Assembly (NCBI RefSeq): GCF_026339955.1
Contig: NZ_JAPEPW010000001.1
Span: 6,407,001 to 6,471,000 of the forward strand
Source: Streptomyces sp. NBC_01549
GTDB taxonomy: Bacteria; Actinomycetota; Actinomycetes; Streptomycetales; Streptomycetaceae
Length of the DNA: 64,000 nt
Direction of reading: 5' to 3'
Made by a program: the position numbers and the translations under genes. How positions within the stretch are numbered: the first letter of the stretch is position 1; every line of letters begins with the position of its first letter. Shown in pieces: positions 24,521-32,243 of this stretch. The notes under the pieces are model-generated. The model made no database searches, was not told the DNA's origin, and worked only from the letters and a program-made list of their open reading frames with translations.

Positions 24521-25684
24521 TTGAGGATTCTGCACACGTCCGACTGGCATCTCGGCCGGGCTTTCCACCGGGTCAACATGCTCGATGCCCAGGCCGGGTT
24601 CATCGGTCACCTCGTCGCCACCGCGCGTGAGCGCGACGTGGACGCCGTGGTCGTCTCCGGAGACGTCTACGACCGGGCGGTGCCGCCGCTGGCCGCCGTC
24701 GAGCTCTTCGACGACGCGCTGCACCGGCTCGCCGACCTCGGGGCGCCCACGGTGATGATCTCCGGAAACCACGACTCGGCGCGTCGGCTCGGCGTCGGCG
24801 CCGGGCTCATCGGCCGTGCGGGCATCCACCTGCGGACCGAGCCCTCCGCGTGCGGCACGCCGGTGATCCTCGCCGACGACCACGGCGACGTGGCCTTCTA
24901 CGGCCTGCCCTATCTCGAACCGGCCCTGGTCAAGGCCGAGTTCGGTGTCGAGAAGGCGGGGCACGAAGCCGTCCTCGCCGCCGCCATGGACCGGGTCCGC
25001 GCCGACCTCGCCACGCGCGGGCGGGGCACCCGTTCGGTGGTCCTCGCCCACGCCTTCGTCACCGGCGGGGCGGCCAGTGACAGCGAGCGGGACATCACCG
25101 TCGGCGGGGTCGCCGCCGTACCCGCCGGGGTCTTCGACGGCGTCGACTACGCCGCACTGGGCCATCTGCACGGCAGCCAGACCATCACCGAGCGCGTGCG
25201 TTACTCCGGCTCCCCGCTGCCCTACTCCTTCTCGGAGGTCGACCACCACAAGAGCATGTGGCTGGTGGACCTGGGGCCGGAGGGCTTCGTGGGCGCGGAG
25301 CGGGTGGACTGTCCCGTTCCCCGCAAGCTCGCCCGCGTCCGGGGTCACCTGGAAGACCTGCTCGCCGATCCGCTGCTGACGCGCCACGAGGAGGCGTGGG
25401 TCGAGGCGACCCTCACCGACCCGGTGCGCCCCGCCGAGCCCATGGCCCGGCTGACCGAGCGCTTCCCGCACACGCTCAGCCTCGTCTTCGACCCGGAGCG
25501 GGCACCCGAGGACCCGGACGTCTCCTACGCCCGGCGGCTCGCCGGCCGCAGCGAGCAGGAGATCGCGGAGGACTTCGTGGCCCATGTGCGCGGCGCGGGC
25601 CCCGACGCCGACGAGCGGGCCGTGCTGAGGGGCGCGTTCGACGCCGTCCGCGCCGACGAGGCCGTCCGGGAGGTCGCCCGGTGA
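24521..25684 (+). CDS. sbcD: Nuclease SbcD (Mre11-type)
   Basis: A 387-aa Mn-dependent nuclease subunit of SbcCD, which trims hairpins and blocked DNA ends. The phosphoesterase motifs are all present in order: RILHTSDWHLGR, VVVSGDVYDR, VMISGNHDSARR, VVLAHAFV and ALGHLHGSQ. The TTG at 24521 begins exactly at RILHTSDW and has GGAG 7 nt upstream; an upstream GTG would add a non-conserved leader. The stop overlaps a 27-codon frame that leads into sbcC, implying coupled translation. Confidence 0.94.
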   Translation: MRILHTSDWHLGRAFHRVNMLDAQAGFIGHLVATARERDVDAVVVSGDVYDRAVPPLAAVELFDDALHRLADLGAPTVMISGNHDSARRLGVGAGLIGRAGIHLRTEPSACGTPVILADDHGDVAFYGLPYLEPALVKAEFGVEKAGHEAVLAAAMDRVRADLATRGRGTRSVVLAHAFVTGGAASDSERDITVGGVAAVPAGVFDGVDYAALGHLHGSQTITERVRYSGSPLPYSFSEVDHHKSMWLVDLGPEGFVGAERVDCPVPRKLARVRGHLEDLLADPLLTRHEEAWVEATLTDPVRPAEPMARLTERFPHTLSLVFDPERAPEDPDVSYARRLAGRSEQEIAEDFVAHVRGAGPDADERAVLRGAFDAVRADEAVREVAR

Positions 25685-25764
25685 CACCACGCACACGGGA
25701 CGCGCAGGACAGGCAGGACATGCGAGGCGTGCGGGGCCCGCGCGACCTGAAGGAGGCCCGATGA
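25681..25764 (+). CDS. 27-codon bridging frame between sbcD and sbcC
   Basis: GTGA overlaps the sbcD stop and ATGA overlaps the sbcC start, and the frame between (VTPRTRDAQDRQDMRGVRGP and on to LKEAR) is open. It could carry ribosomes from sbcD to sbcC by termination-reinitiation. It contains the sbcC ribosome-binding site GGAGG near its end. The peptide itself shows no recognisable motif and may be incidental. Confidence 0.35.
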   Translation: MTPRTRDAQDRQDMRGVRGPRDLKEAR

Positions 25765-28763
25765 GGCTGCACCGCCTGGACATCACCGCCTTCGGGCCTT
25801 TCGGAGGCACCCAGAGCGTCGACTTCGACGAGTTGTCGGCGGCCGGGCTCTTCCTGCTGCACGGGCCGACGGGCGCGGGCAAGACGTCCGTCCTCGACGC
25901 CGTCTGCTACGCGCTGTACGGGGCGGTCCCGGGCGCCCGCCAGAGCGGCCAGGGCCAGACCCTGCGCAGCGACCACGCGGCACCCGCGACGCGCACCGAG
26001 ATCACTCTCGAACTCACCGTCGCGGGACGCCGGTTGGAGGTCACCCGGCAGCCGCCCTGGGCCCGCCCCAAGAAGCGCGGTACGGGCACGACCACCGAAA
26101 AGGCGCAGAGCTGGCTGCGCGAGTACGAGGCGTCGGCGGGCACCTGGAAGGATCTCAGCCGCTCCCACCAGGAGATCGGCGAGGAGATCACCCAACTGCT
26201 CGGCATGAGCCGTGAGCAGTTCTGCCAGGTCGTGCTGCTGCCCCAGGGCGACTTCGCCCGCTTCCTGCGGGCCGACGCCGAGGCCCGCGGCAAGCTGCTC
26301 GGCCGGCTCTTCGACACCCACCGCTTCGCAGAGGTCGAGAAGCGGCTCGCGGAGCGGCGCCGGGCCACCGAGGCCGAAGCGCGGGAGGGCGACGCGGCGC
26401 TGCTCGCCGACGCGCACCGTATGCAGCAGGCCGCCGGAGACATCGTCGAGGTGCCGCTGCCCGATCTCGCACCCGGTGAGCCCGGTCTCGCCGAGGCCGT
26501 CCTGACCTGGGCCGCCGTGGCCCGCAGCACGGCCCGCGAGCGGCTGACCCTCGCGCGCGGCGCACGTACGGCCGCGGAGTCCGCGCAGACCGCGGCCGAC
26601 CGCGTACTCGACGACGTACGCGAAGTCGCCCGGCTGCAGCGCAGGTTCACCGAGGCGCGGGAGCGCGCCGCGCGGCTGGAGGAGCGCGCCGACGCCCATC
26701 AGGAGGCGCAGGCGCTGATGGAGCGGGCGCGCAAGGCGGAGGCGGTGGCCCCCGCGCTCGATCTGCGCGACGCCGCCGAGGCCGAGCACCGGAGCGCGGC
26801 GACGGCCGAGGCACGCGCGCGTCTCGCCCTGCCGGACACCTACGCCGGAGCCGGTGCGCCCGGGCTGGCGGCGGCGGCGCGCAAGGCGGCCGAGGAGCTC
26901 GGCGGCCTGGAGTCGGCCCGCAGGGCGGAGCGCCGACTCGGCGAACTCACCCAGGAGCGCGCCTCCCTGGACCGCCAGGAGCGCGAGGACGACGACGTCC
27001 GCCAGGACGCCGAGAGCTGGCTCGCCACCTGGGAGGCGACCCGGGCCGACCTCCAGGCGCGCATCGAGTCCGCGCAGGAGGCCGCCACGCGTGCGGAGCA
27101 GCTCGCCGTACAGCGCGATCCCGCCCAGGCGCGGCTCAGGGCGGCCCGTCGGCGCGACCAGTTCGCCCGGGACGCGGCCGCCACCCACGCCCAGGCCCTT
27201 GCCGCCCGTGAACGAGCGACCGACGCGCGGGCCCACTGGCTCGACCTGAAGGAACAGCGTCTTCAGGGCATCGCCGCGGAACTCGCCGCCGGTCTCGTCG
27301 ACGGCGAGCCCTGCGCCGTGTGCGGCGCCACCGAACACCCCGAGCCCGCGCGCAGGATCGACGGACACGTCGACCGGGAGGCCGAGGAGCGGGCGCTCGA
27401 CGCGTACCAGCGTGCCGACGAGCAGGCCACCGCGGACGAGCGGCGGCTCGGCGTCGTACGCGAGGCGGTGGCGGCCGCCACCGCCGAGGCGGGCGACGCG
27501 CCGACCGCACAACTCGCCGAACAGGCAGACGAGTTGGAGCGGCACTACGCCGAGGCGCGGGCTGCGGGATCCGGACTGCACGCCGCGCGGGAGCGGCTCG
27601 CGCATGCCGGGCTCGAGCGCGAGCGGCGGGTCGTGGCCCAGCAGGAGGCCGCACTGCGCGCCGCCGCCCGGGTCTCCCACCGGGACCGGAACGACCGCGA
27701 AAGGGCCTCCCTGGAGGAGGAGTTGACGCAGGCCCGGGGCGCCGCCGACAGCGTCGCCGCGCGCGCCGCCCAGCTGGAGCGGCAGGCCGCGCTGCTCACG
27801 CAGGCCGCGGACGCTGTGCGCGCGGCCGAGGATGCCGCGCAGCGTCTCAAGGACGCCGACGCGCGCCTGTCCGACGCGGCCTTCCGCGCCGGGTTCGACA
27901 CCCCCCAGGCCGCGGCCGCCGCGCTGCTCGACGACGCAGCCCACCGGGACCTCCAACGACGCCTCGACGCCTGGCAGTTGGAGGAGAGCGCGGTACGTGC
28001 CGTGCTCGCCGAGGCCGACACGGCCGCCGCCGCACGGCAGCCGGCCGCCGACCTGGCCGCCGCCGAACGGGCCGCCGAGTCCGCCGCCCGACGGCTGCGG
28101 GAGACCGCCTCCGCCCAGGACGAGGCCGCCCGCCGCTGCGCGGAACTGGACCGGCTGTCCACGCGCGCGGGCACGTCCGTGCGCCGGCTCGCGCCGCTGC
28201 GCGAGGAGTTCGACCGGGTGGCACGCCTGGCCGGGCTGGCCGCGGGCACCTCGGCGGAGAACGAGCGCAGGATGCGGCTGGAGTCGTACGTCCTCGCCGC
28301 CCGCCTGGAACAGGTGGCCGCCGCCGCGACCGTACGGTTGCAGCGCATGTCCTCCGGGCGCTACACCCTCGTCCACTCCGACGACCGCGCGGGCCGTGGC
28401 CGCAGCGGACTCGGACTGCACGTCGTGGACGCCTGGACCGGCCGGGAGCGCGACACGGCGACGCTCTCCGGGGGCGAGACGTTCTTCGCCTCGCTCGCGC
28501 TGGCCCTCGGCCTCGCGGACGTCGTCACGGACGAGGCCGGTGGAGTGCGGCTGGACACGCTCTTCATCGACGAGGGCTTCGGCAGCCTCGACGACCAGAC
28601 CCTGGACGAGGTCCTCGACGTGCTCGACTCACTGCGGGAGCGTGACCGCAGCGTGGGCATCGTCAGCCACGTCGCGGACCTGCGGCGGCGTATCCACGCC
28701 CAGCTGGAGGTCGTGAAGGGCAGAACGGGATCGGTCGTACGGCAGCGGGGCGTCCAGGACTGA
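25761..28763 (+). CDS. sbcC: SbcC ATPase (Rad50-type)
   Basis: A 1000-aa SMC-like ATPase partner of SbcD. Walker A is LLHGPTGAGKTSVLDAVCYA near residue 33. Long Glu/Ala/Arg-rich coiled coils flank the zinc hook CAVCG (about residue 520). The C-terminal signature is LSGGETFFASLALALGLADV and Walker B is TLFIDEGFGSLDDQTLDE, followed by the H-loop in VGIVSHVADLR. ATG 25761 overlaps the bridging frame. Size and order match actinobacterial SbcC. Confidence 0.95.
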   Translation: MRLHRLDITAFGPFGGTQSVDFDELSAAGLFLLHGPTGAGKTSVLDAVCYALYGAVPGARQSGQGQTLRSDHAAPATRTEITLELTVAGRRLEVTRQPPWARPKKRGTGTTTEKAQSWLREYEASAGTWKDLSRSHQEIGEEITQLLGMSREQFCQVVLLPQGDFARFLRADAEARGKLLGRLFDTHRFAEVEKRLAERRRATEAEAREGDAALLADAHRMQQAAGDIVEVPLPDLAPGEPGLAEAVLTWAAVARSTARERLTLARGARTAAESAQTAADRVLDDVREVARLQRRFTEARERAARLEERADAHQEAQALMERARKAEAVAPALDLRDAAEAEHRSAATAEARARLALPDTYAGAGAPGLAAAARKAAEELGGLESARRAERRLGELTQERASLDRQEREDDDVRQDAESWLATWEATRADLQARIESAQEAATRAEQLAVQRDPAQARLRAARRRDQFARDAAATHAQALAARERATDARAHWLDLKEQRLQGIAAELAAGLVDGEPCAVCGATEHPEPARRIDGHVDREAEERALDAYQRADEQATADERRLGVVREAVAAATAEAGDAPTAQLAEQADELERHYAEARAAGSGLHAARERLAHAGLERERRVVAQQEAALRAAARVSHRDRNDRERASLEEELTQARGAADSVAARAAQLERQAALLTQAADAVRAAEDAAQRLKDADARLSDAAFRAGFDTPQAAAAALLDDAAHRDLQRRLDAWQLEESAVRAVLAEADTAAAARQPAADLAAAERAAESAARRLRETASAQDEAARRCAELDRLSTRAGTSVRRLAPLREEFDRVARLAGLAAGTSAENERRMRLESYVLAARLEQVAAAATVRLQRMSSGRYTLVHSDDRAGRGRSGLGLHVVDAWTGRERDTATLSGGETFFASLALALGLADVVTDEAGGVRLDTLFIDEGFGSLDDQTLDEVLDVLDSLRERDRSVGIVSHVADLRRRIHAQLEVVKGRTGSVVRQRGVQD

Positions 28764-28782
28764 AGCGGGGCGTCCAGGACCG
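28744..28782. repeat. Short tandem duplication at sbcC 3' end
   Basis: AGCGGGGCGTCCAGGAC occurs twice 22 bp apart (28744 and 28766), the first copy encoding the last residues and the second lying just after the sbcC stop. A recent tandem duplication. Confidence 0.6.
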
Positions 28783-28818
28783 ATTCGGCGGCCCGGCGTG
28801 GGCCGGGTCAGCGGGGGA

Positions 28819-29265
28819 TCAGTGACCCAAGGGGCGCCGGGGGAGCGGTGAGGAGTACACGACACTCGTGGTCACCGAACCCAGGGTGCCGATCCTGCCG
28901 GAGATCTCCTCCAGGTGGCTCATCGAGCGCGCCGCGACCTTGATGACGAAGCAGTCGTCGCCCGTGACGTGGTGCGCCTCCAGGATCTCGGGCGTCGCCC
29001 CGACGAGGTCGTGGAACGGTTTGTAGTTGCCGTTCGGGTAGCGCAGCCGCACGAAGGCCAGGATCGGCAGACCGAGGCGCTCCGGGTCGACGACGGCCGC
29101 GTACCCCTGGATGACGCCCGCCTCCTCCAAGCGGCGCACCCGCTCGGTGACCGCGCTCGCGGACATCGAGACGGCACGGGCCAGCTCCGCGAAGCTGGCC
29201 CTGCCCTCGCGCTGGAGGACATCGAGGATGTGCCAGTCGGTGGCGTCCGGGGAATACGCGGTCAT
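28819..29265 (-). CDS. Lrp/AsnC-family regulator
   Basis: A 148-aa feast/famine regulator. The N-terminal HTH is DWHILDVLQREGRASFAELA then SMSASAVTERVRRLEEAGVI, and the C-terminal RAM/AsnC ligand domain includes HHVTGDDCFVIKVAARSMSH. ATG 29265. Divergent from the rhodanese gene across a 163-bp gap, so that gene is the obvious target. Confidence 0.9.
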   Translation of the reverse strand: MTAYSPDATDWHILDVLQREGRASFAELARAVSMSASAVTERVRRLEEAGVIQGYAAVVDPERLGLPILAFVRLRYPNGNYKPFHDLVGATPEILEAHHVTGDDCFVIKVAARSMSHLEEISGRIGTLGSVTTSVVYSSPLPRRPLGH

Positions 29266-29428
29266 GAGCGATGGATAGCAGGGAAATCCCCGGCCGATCA
29301 AGAGTGATGCCGTGGATCCCCACTTCAGGAAGAGGATCACCGACCGTAGATTTCTGGCCAGGAAGTCCCCGTGAGACCGGTACGGCGAAGGTGCCGGTCC
29401 GGCGGGGGCAGGGAGGAAAGGCCAGACC

Positions 29429-29935
29429 ATGACTGTGACCGGCGGCACCACTGTGACCAGCACCGCGACCATGACGAACGCCGTTCTGCGCGTCGCCCCG
29501 GCGTCCCCGGCCGCGGCCGTCGCCCACTTCGGCGCCTGCCTCGCCTTCCACGCCGACGTCTCCGACGTCGCCTCCGCGCTCGCGGCCGGCGGCGACCCCG
29601 GCTTCGTGGTCCTCGACTCCCGCTCGACCGCGTCCTGGGACCAGGGGCACGTGCCCGGCGCGATCCATCTGCCCACCGCGCTCGTCCCCGAGCAGGCCGA
29701 GCGGCTCCTCGACAAGTCGGTGCCCGTCGTCACCTATTGCTGGGGACCCGGCTGCAACGGCGCGACCCGCGCCGCCCTCGCCCTCGCCGAACTCGGCTTC
29801 CAGGTCAAGGAGATGCTCGGCGGCTTCGAGTACTGGGTGCGCGAAGGTTTCGCGTACGAGACCTGGGAGGGAGACGAGCGGCGCGCGGCGGACCCGCTGA
29901 CGGCTCCGGTGGACGCGGCGGACTGTGGCTGTTGA
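29429..29935 (+). CDS. Rhodanese-domain sulfurtransferase
   Basis: A 168-aa single rhodanese domain. Motifs are VVLDSRSTASWDQGHVPGAI (CH2A) and the active-site loop VTYCWGPGCNGATRAAL, where the second Cys starts a six-residue CNGATR loop and the first Cys may act as resolving partner. The C-terminus ends DCGC. ATG 29429 has GGAGGAAAG upstream. It probably moves sulfane sulfur under control of the divergent Lrp protein. The MITE begins 16 bp downstream of its stop codon. Confidence 0.88.
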   Translation: MTVTGGTTVTSTATMTNAVLRVAPASPAAAVAHFGACLAFHADVSDVASALAAGGDPGFVVLDSRSTASWDQGHVPGAIHLPTALVPEQAERLLDKSVPVVTYCWGPGCNGATRAALALAELGFQVKEMLGGFEYWVREGFAYETWEGDERRAADPLTAPVDAADCGC

Positions 29936-29950
29936 CCGCTCCTGGGGTCC

Positions 29951-30150
29951 TAGTGCCGCGGCAGGCAGCGTTTGCCCGTCAAGGAGCGGCGCCCGGTGCG
30001 TGCTCTGGGCGTGCCGGCCGGAAGTCCTCGTACTGGACGTACTTGGGCTTTCGGCCGGTGCGGCGAGTGGGGGCACCTCCCGCGCCCTTGAGGCAGTGGG
30101 GGAGCGTGCCGGGCGTCGCGACGGGGCGAACGTTGCCTGCTGCGGCACTA
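29951..30150. mobile_element. 200-bp MITE with 30-bp terminal inverted repeats
   Basis: TAGTGCCGCGGCAGGCAGCG at the left end and its near-complement at the right end form imperfect terminal inverted repeats of about 30 bp. The element is flanked by 5-bp direct repeats GGTCC (29946-29950 and 30151-30155), consistent with a target-site duplication. It has no ORF. Inside are an imperfect CCGGCCGGAAG / CTTTCGGCCGG hairpin and an inverted copy of the 40-bp palindrome also present in the first tnpB element. The transposase that moves it is not in this window. Confidence 0.82.
30066..30110. repeat. 40-bp palindromic repeat, second copy
   Basis: GGGGGCACCTCCCGCGCCCT followed by the mirror half is nearly identical to the complement of 2739-2779. 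Here it is internal to the MITE. Confidence 0.75.
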
Positions 30151-31017
30151 GGTCCGAGGGAGGGTCGTTGCGAGGCTGACGAACGAGCGGATGAGCGGGG
30201 TGGTGTGGGCGCTGTTCCACGCGATGACGAGGTCGCTGGGCGGGGCATCCACCAGGGGGATCACCGTGAGGCCCTCGGGCAGGGCGTGGGAGTGGGCGAG
30301 GGGCATCAGCCCGACGGTGTCGTTCCACAGGACGGACTGGAGGCATTCGTGGGCGGTGCGGATGACGGGTCCGTCACGGCGCCCGTAGGCATCGGGTGGG
30401 CCCGTCCAGAAGGCCTGCCACACCGGGTCCGTTCCCTCCGGGAACCGGAACCAGCGGCGGTCGGCGAGTTCGTCCAGGCGCAGCCGGTCGCGGTCGGCCA
30501 GCGGGTCGTCGGCGCGCAGGACCACGCCGACCGGGTCCGACCGCAGCACACGGGTGGTGATGCCGGTGTCGTCGAACGGCGCCCGGGTCAGGGCCACGTC
30601 GACAAGGCCGGCCCGCAGTCCGATGGTCGGGTCGGTCAGGTCGGCCTCGCGGATGTGGATGCGTACGGCGGGGTGTCGGTGCCGGTAGACGGCGGCCAGC
30701 CGGGTGCCGGCCTGCTCGGCGCTGTCGGCGAGGGTGCCGATGGTCAGGGTGTCCGGGCCGGCCGCGGCGGCCACCCGGGCCCGCGTCCGGTCGGCCTGCG
30801 CCAGCAGGGCGCGTGCCTCGTCGTGGAGCAGGGCTCCGGCGGGGGTGAGGGTGACGCCCGCGGGTGAGCGCCGCAGCAGTGCGCAGCCGAGGTCGGTCTC
30901 CAGCTGCTTGACGGCCCGGCTCAGCGGGGGCTGGGTCATGTGCAGTCGTGCGGCGGCCCGGCCGAAGTGGAGTTCTTCGGCGACTGCCACGAAGTAGCGC
31001 AGGGTCCGCAGCTCCAT
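30148..31017 (-). CDS. LysR-family regulator with MITE-supplied stop codon
   Basis: A 289-aa LTTR. The N-terminal HTH is LRYFVAVAEELHFGRAAARL, then MTQPPLSRAVKQLETDLGCA. The periplasmic-binding-like effector domain follows (about 90-285). ATG 31017 begins MELRTLRYF. Its TAG stop at 30148-30150 is formed by the terminal TA(G) of the MITE, so the natural C-terminus has been replaced, probably by only a few residues. It is divergent from the MBL-fold gene, with a palindromic site between them. Confidence 0.9.
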   Translation of the reverse strand: MELRTLRYFVAVAEELHFGRAAARLHMTQPPLSRAVKQLETDLGCALLRRSPAGVTLTPAGALLHDEARALLAQADRTRARVAAAAGPDTLTIGTLADSAEQAGTRLAAVYRHRHPAVRIHIREADLTDPTIGLRAGLVDVALTRAPFDDTGITTRVLRSDPVGVVLRADDPLADRDRLRLDELADRRWFRFPEGTDPVWQAFWTGPPDAYGRRDGPVIRTAHECLQSVLWNDTVGLMPLAHSHALPEGLTVIPLVDAPPSDLVIAWNSAHTTPLIRSFVSLATTLPRT

Positions 31018-31069
31018 CGTCGCTCCATCGCTGTTCCGAGACGCTCTCTCGGCCGCTCTCAACTGCGAC

Positions 31070-31086
31070 GATACCCGCGTGGTATC
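31070..31086. promoter_or_regulatory. LysR-type operator candidate
   Basis: GATACC-CGCGT-GGTATC is a perfect 6-5-6 dyad containing the T-N11-A core typical of LTTR sites. It lies 53 bp upstream of the LysR start and 80 bp upstream of the MBL-fold gene. Confidence 0.55.
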
Positions 31087-31165
31087 GGGGTGGCGAGATC
31101 GGTGTTGGACGCCTCCGTGCGTCCCGCGCTGGACTGGTGGCTCAGCGCAACACCGAGGAGTCGCA

Positions 31166-32071
31166 GTGTCCGAGGAAACGGTGACGACGGATCCCGTCGT
31201 CCACGTCGAGGGTGTTCAGGAGCTGGCCCGTGACCTGGTGGTCATTCCCGACCGGCGGGTGCCTCTCGTGCCCAACATCGGCGTCATCGGCGGTCGCAGC
31301 GCCGTGCTCGTCGTCGAGACCGGGATGGGCCCGCGCAACGCCGAAAAAGTGCTGGAGTTCGCGGCCGACCATGCCAAGGGACGTCGGCTGTACCTGACGA
31401 CGACGCATTTTCACCCCGAGCACTCCTTCGGGGCGCAGGTCTTCGCCGGGGAGGCGACGTTCCTGCTCAACCGGGATCAGGCCGAGGACCTGGAGGTGAA
31501 GGGGCCGGGATACCTGGAGATGTTCAAGGGGCTCGGCAAGACGGTCGCACGCCGGCTCCAGGGTGTCGAACTCGCGCGGCCCGATGTCGTCTACGACCAG
31601 GCGTACGACCTGGACCTGGGCGGGCGGGTGGTGCAGCTGAGGGCCACCGGCCGGGCCCACAGCAGGGGCGACCAGGTGGTCAGGGTGCCGGACGCGGACG
31701 TCCTGTTCACGGGGGACCTCGTGGAAGCCGGGCAGTTCGCCATCTTCCCCTGGTTCCCGCCGCACGACACCGACACGTCCGGAACCCGCTGGATCGCGGT
31801 GATGGAGAAGCTGGCGGCCGAGAGCCCCGGGATCGTGGTGCCCGGCCACGGCGAGATCGGCGGTGCGCGGCTGCTGGCCGACGTGCGCGACTACCTTCGG
31901 CTGCTGCGGGACGAGACCTGGGCCCGCCGCGACTCGGCCCTCGACGAGCGGACGATCGTGGAGGAGATCTCGGCGCTGATGACCGAGCGGCACCCGGAGT
32001 GGGTCGGCCAGGAGTGGATCGAGAAGGGCGTCGGCTGTCTGTGCTCCGAACACGCCGAGCACGCCCGGTAG
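31166..32071 (+). CDS. MBL-fold metallohydrolase
   Basis: A 301-aa metallo-beta-lactamase-fold protein. The metal motif is TTTHFHPEHSFGAQ (HxHxEH variant, Glu replacing the usual Asp), with further ligands in GRAHSRGDQ, LFTGDLVE and VPGHGE. GTG 31166 has GAGGAG upstream; longer frames would cross the LysR operator. It ends with Cys/His residues (CLCSEHAEH). Likely a hydrolase or lactonase regulated by the divergent LysR protein; substrate unknown. Confidence 0.87.
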   Translation: MSEETVTTDPVVHVEGVQELARDLVVIPDRRVPLVPNIGVIGGRSAVLVVETGMGPRNAEKVLEFAADHAKGRRLYLTTTHFHPEHSFGAQVFAGEATFLLNRDQAEDLEVKGPGYLEMFKGLGKTVARRLQGVELARPDVVYDQAYDLDLGGRVVQLRATGRAHSRGDQVVRVPDADVLFTGDLVEAGQFAIFPWFPPHDTDTSGTRWIAVMEKLAAESPGIVVPGHGEIGGARLLADVRDYLRLLRDETWARRDSALDERTIVEEISALMTERHPEWVGQEWIEKGVGCLCSEHAEHAR

Positions 32072-32084
32072 GTCCGGAACTCCC

Positions 32085-32196
32085 CGTACTTGATACGCGG
32101 CGTACTTGATACGCGGCGTACTTGATACGCGGCGTACTTGAGGTGCGGCGTACTTGAGGTGCGGCGTACTTGAGGTGCGGCGTACTTGATACGCGG
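32085..32196. repeat. Seven tandem copies of a 16-bp repeat
   Basis: Units are CGTACTTGATACGCGG (copies 1-3 and 7) and CGTACTTGAGGTGCGG (copies 4-6), with no spacers. The array sits between the stops of two convergent genes and runs directly into a terminator hairpin. The block arrangement of the two unit types suggests slippage or unequal recombination. Confidence 0.93.
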
Positions 32197-32233
32197 CGGC
32201 CGGGCCCCGTCGTCGTGGGGAGCCCGGCCGCCG
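32194..32233. terminator. Bidirectional terminator
   Basis: CGGCGGCCGGGC pairs perfectly with GCCCGGCCGCCG, with further CCC/GGG pairing inside, between the convergent MBL-fold and DUF885 genes. Its first bases are part of the last 16-bp repeat. Confidence 0.65.
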
Positions 32234-32243
32234 TCCGTGACCG

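Noticed and set aside
32085..32196. CRISPR array
   Set aside because: Units are contiguous 16-mers without spacers and no cas genes are near.
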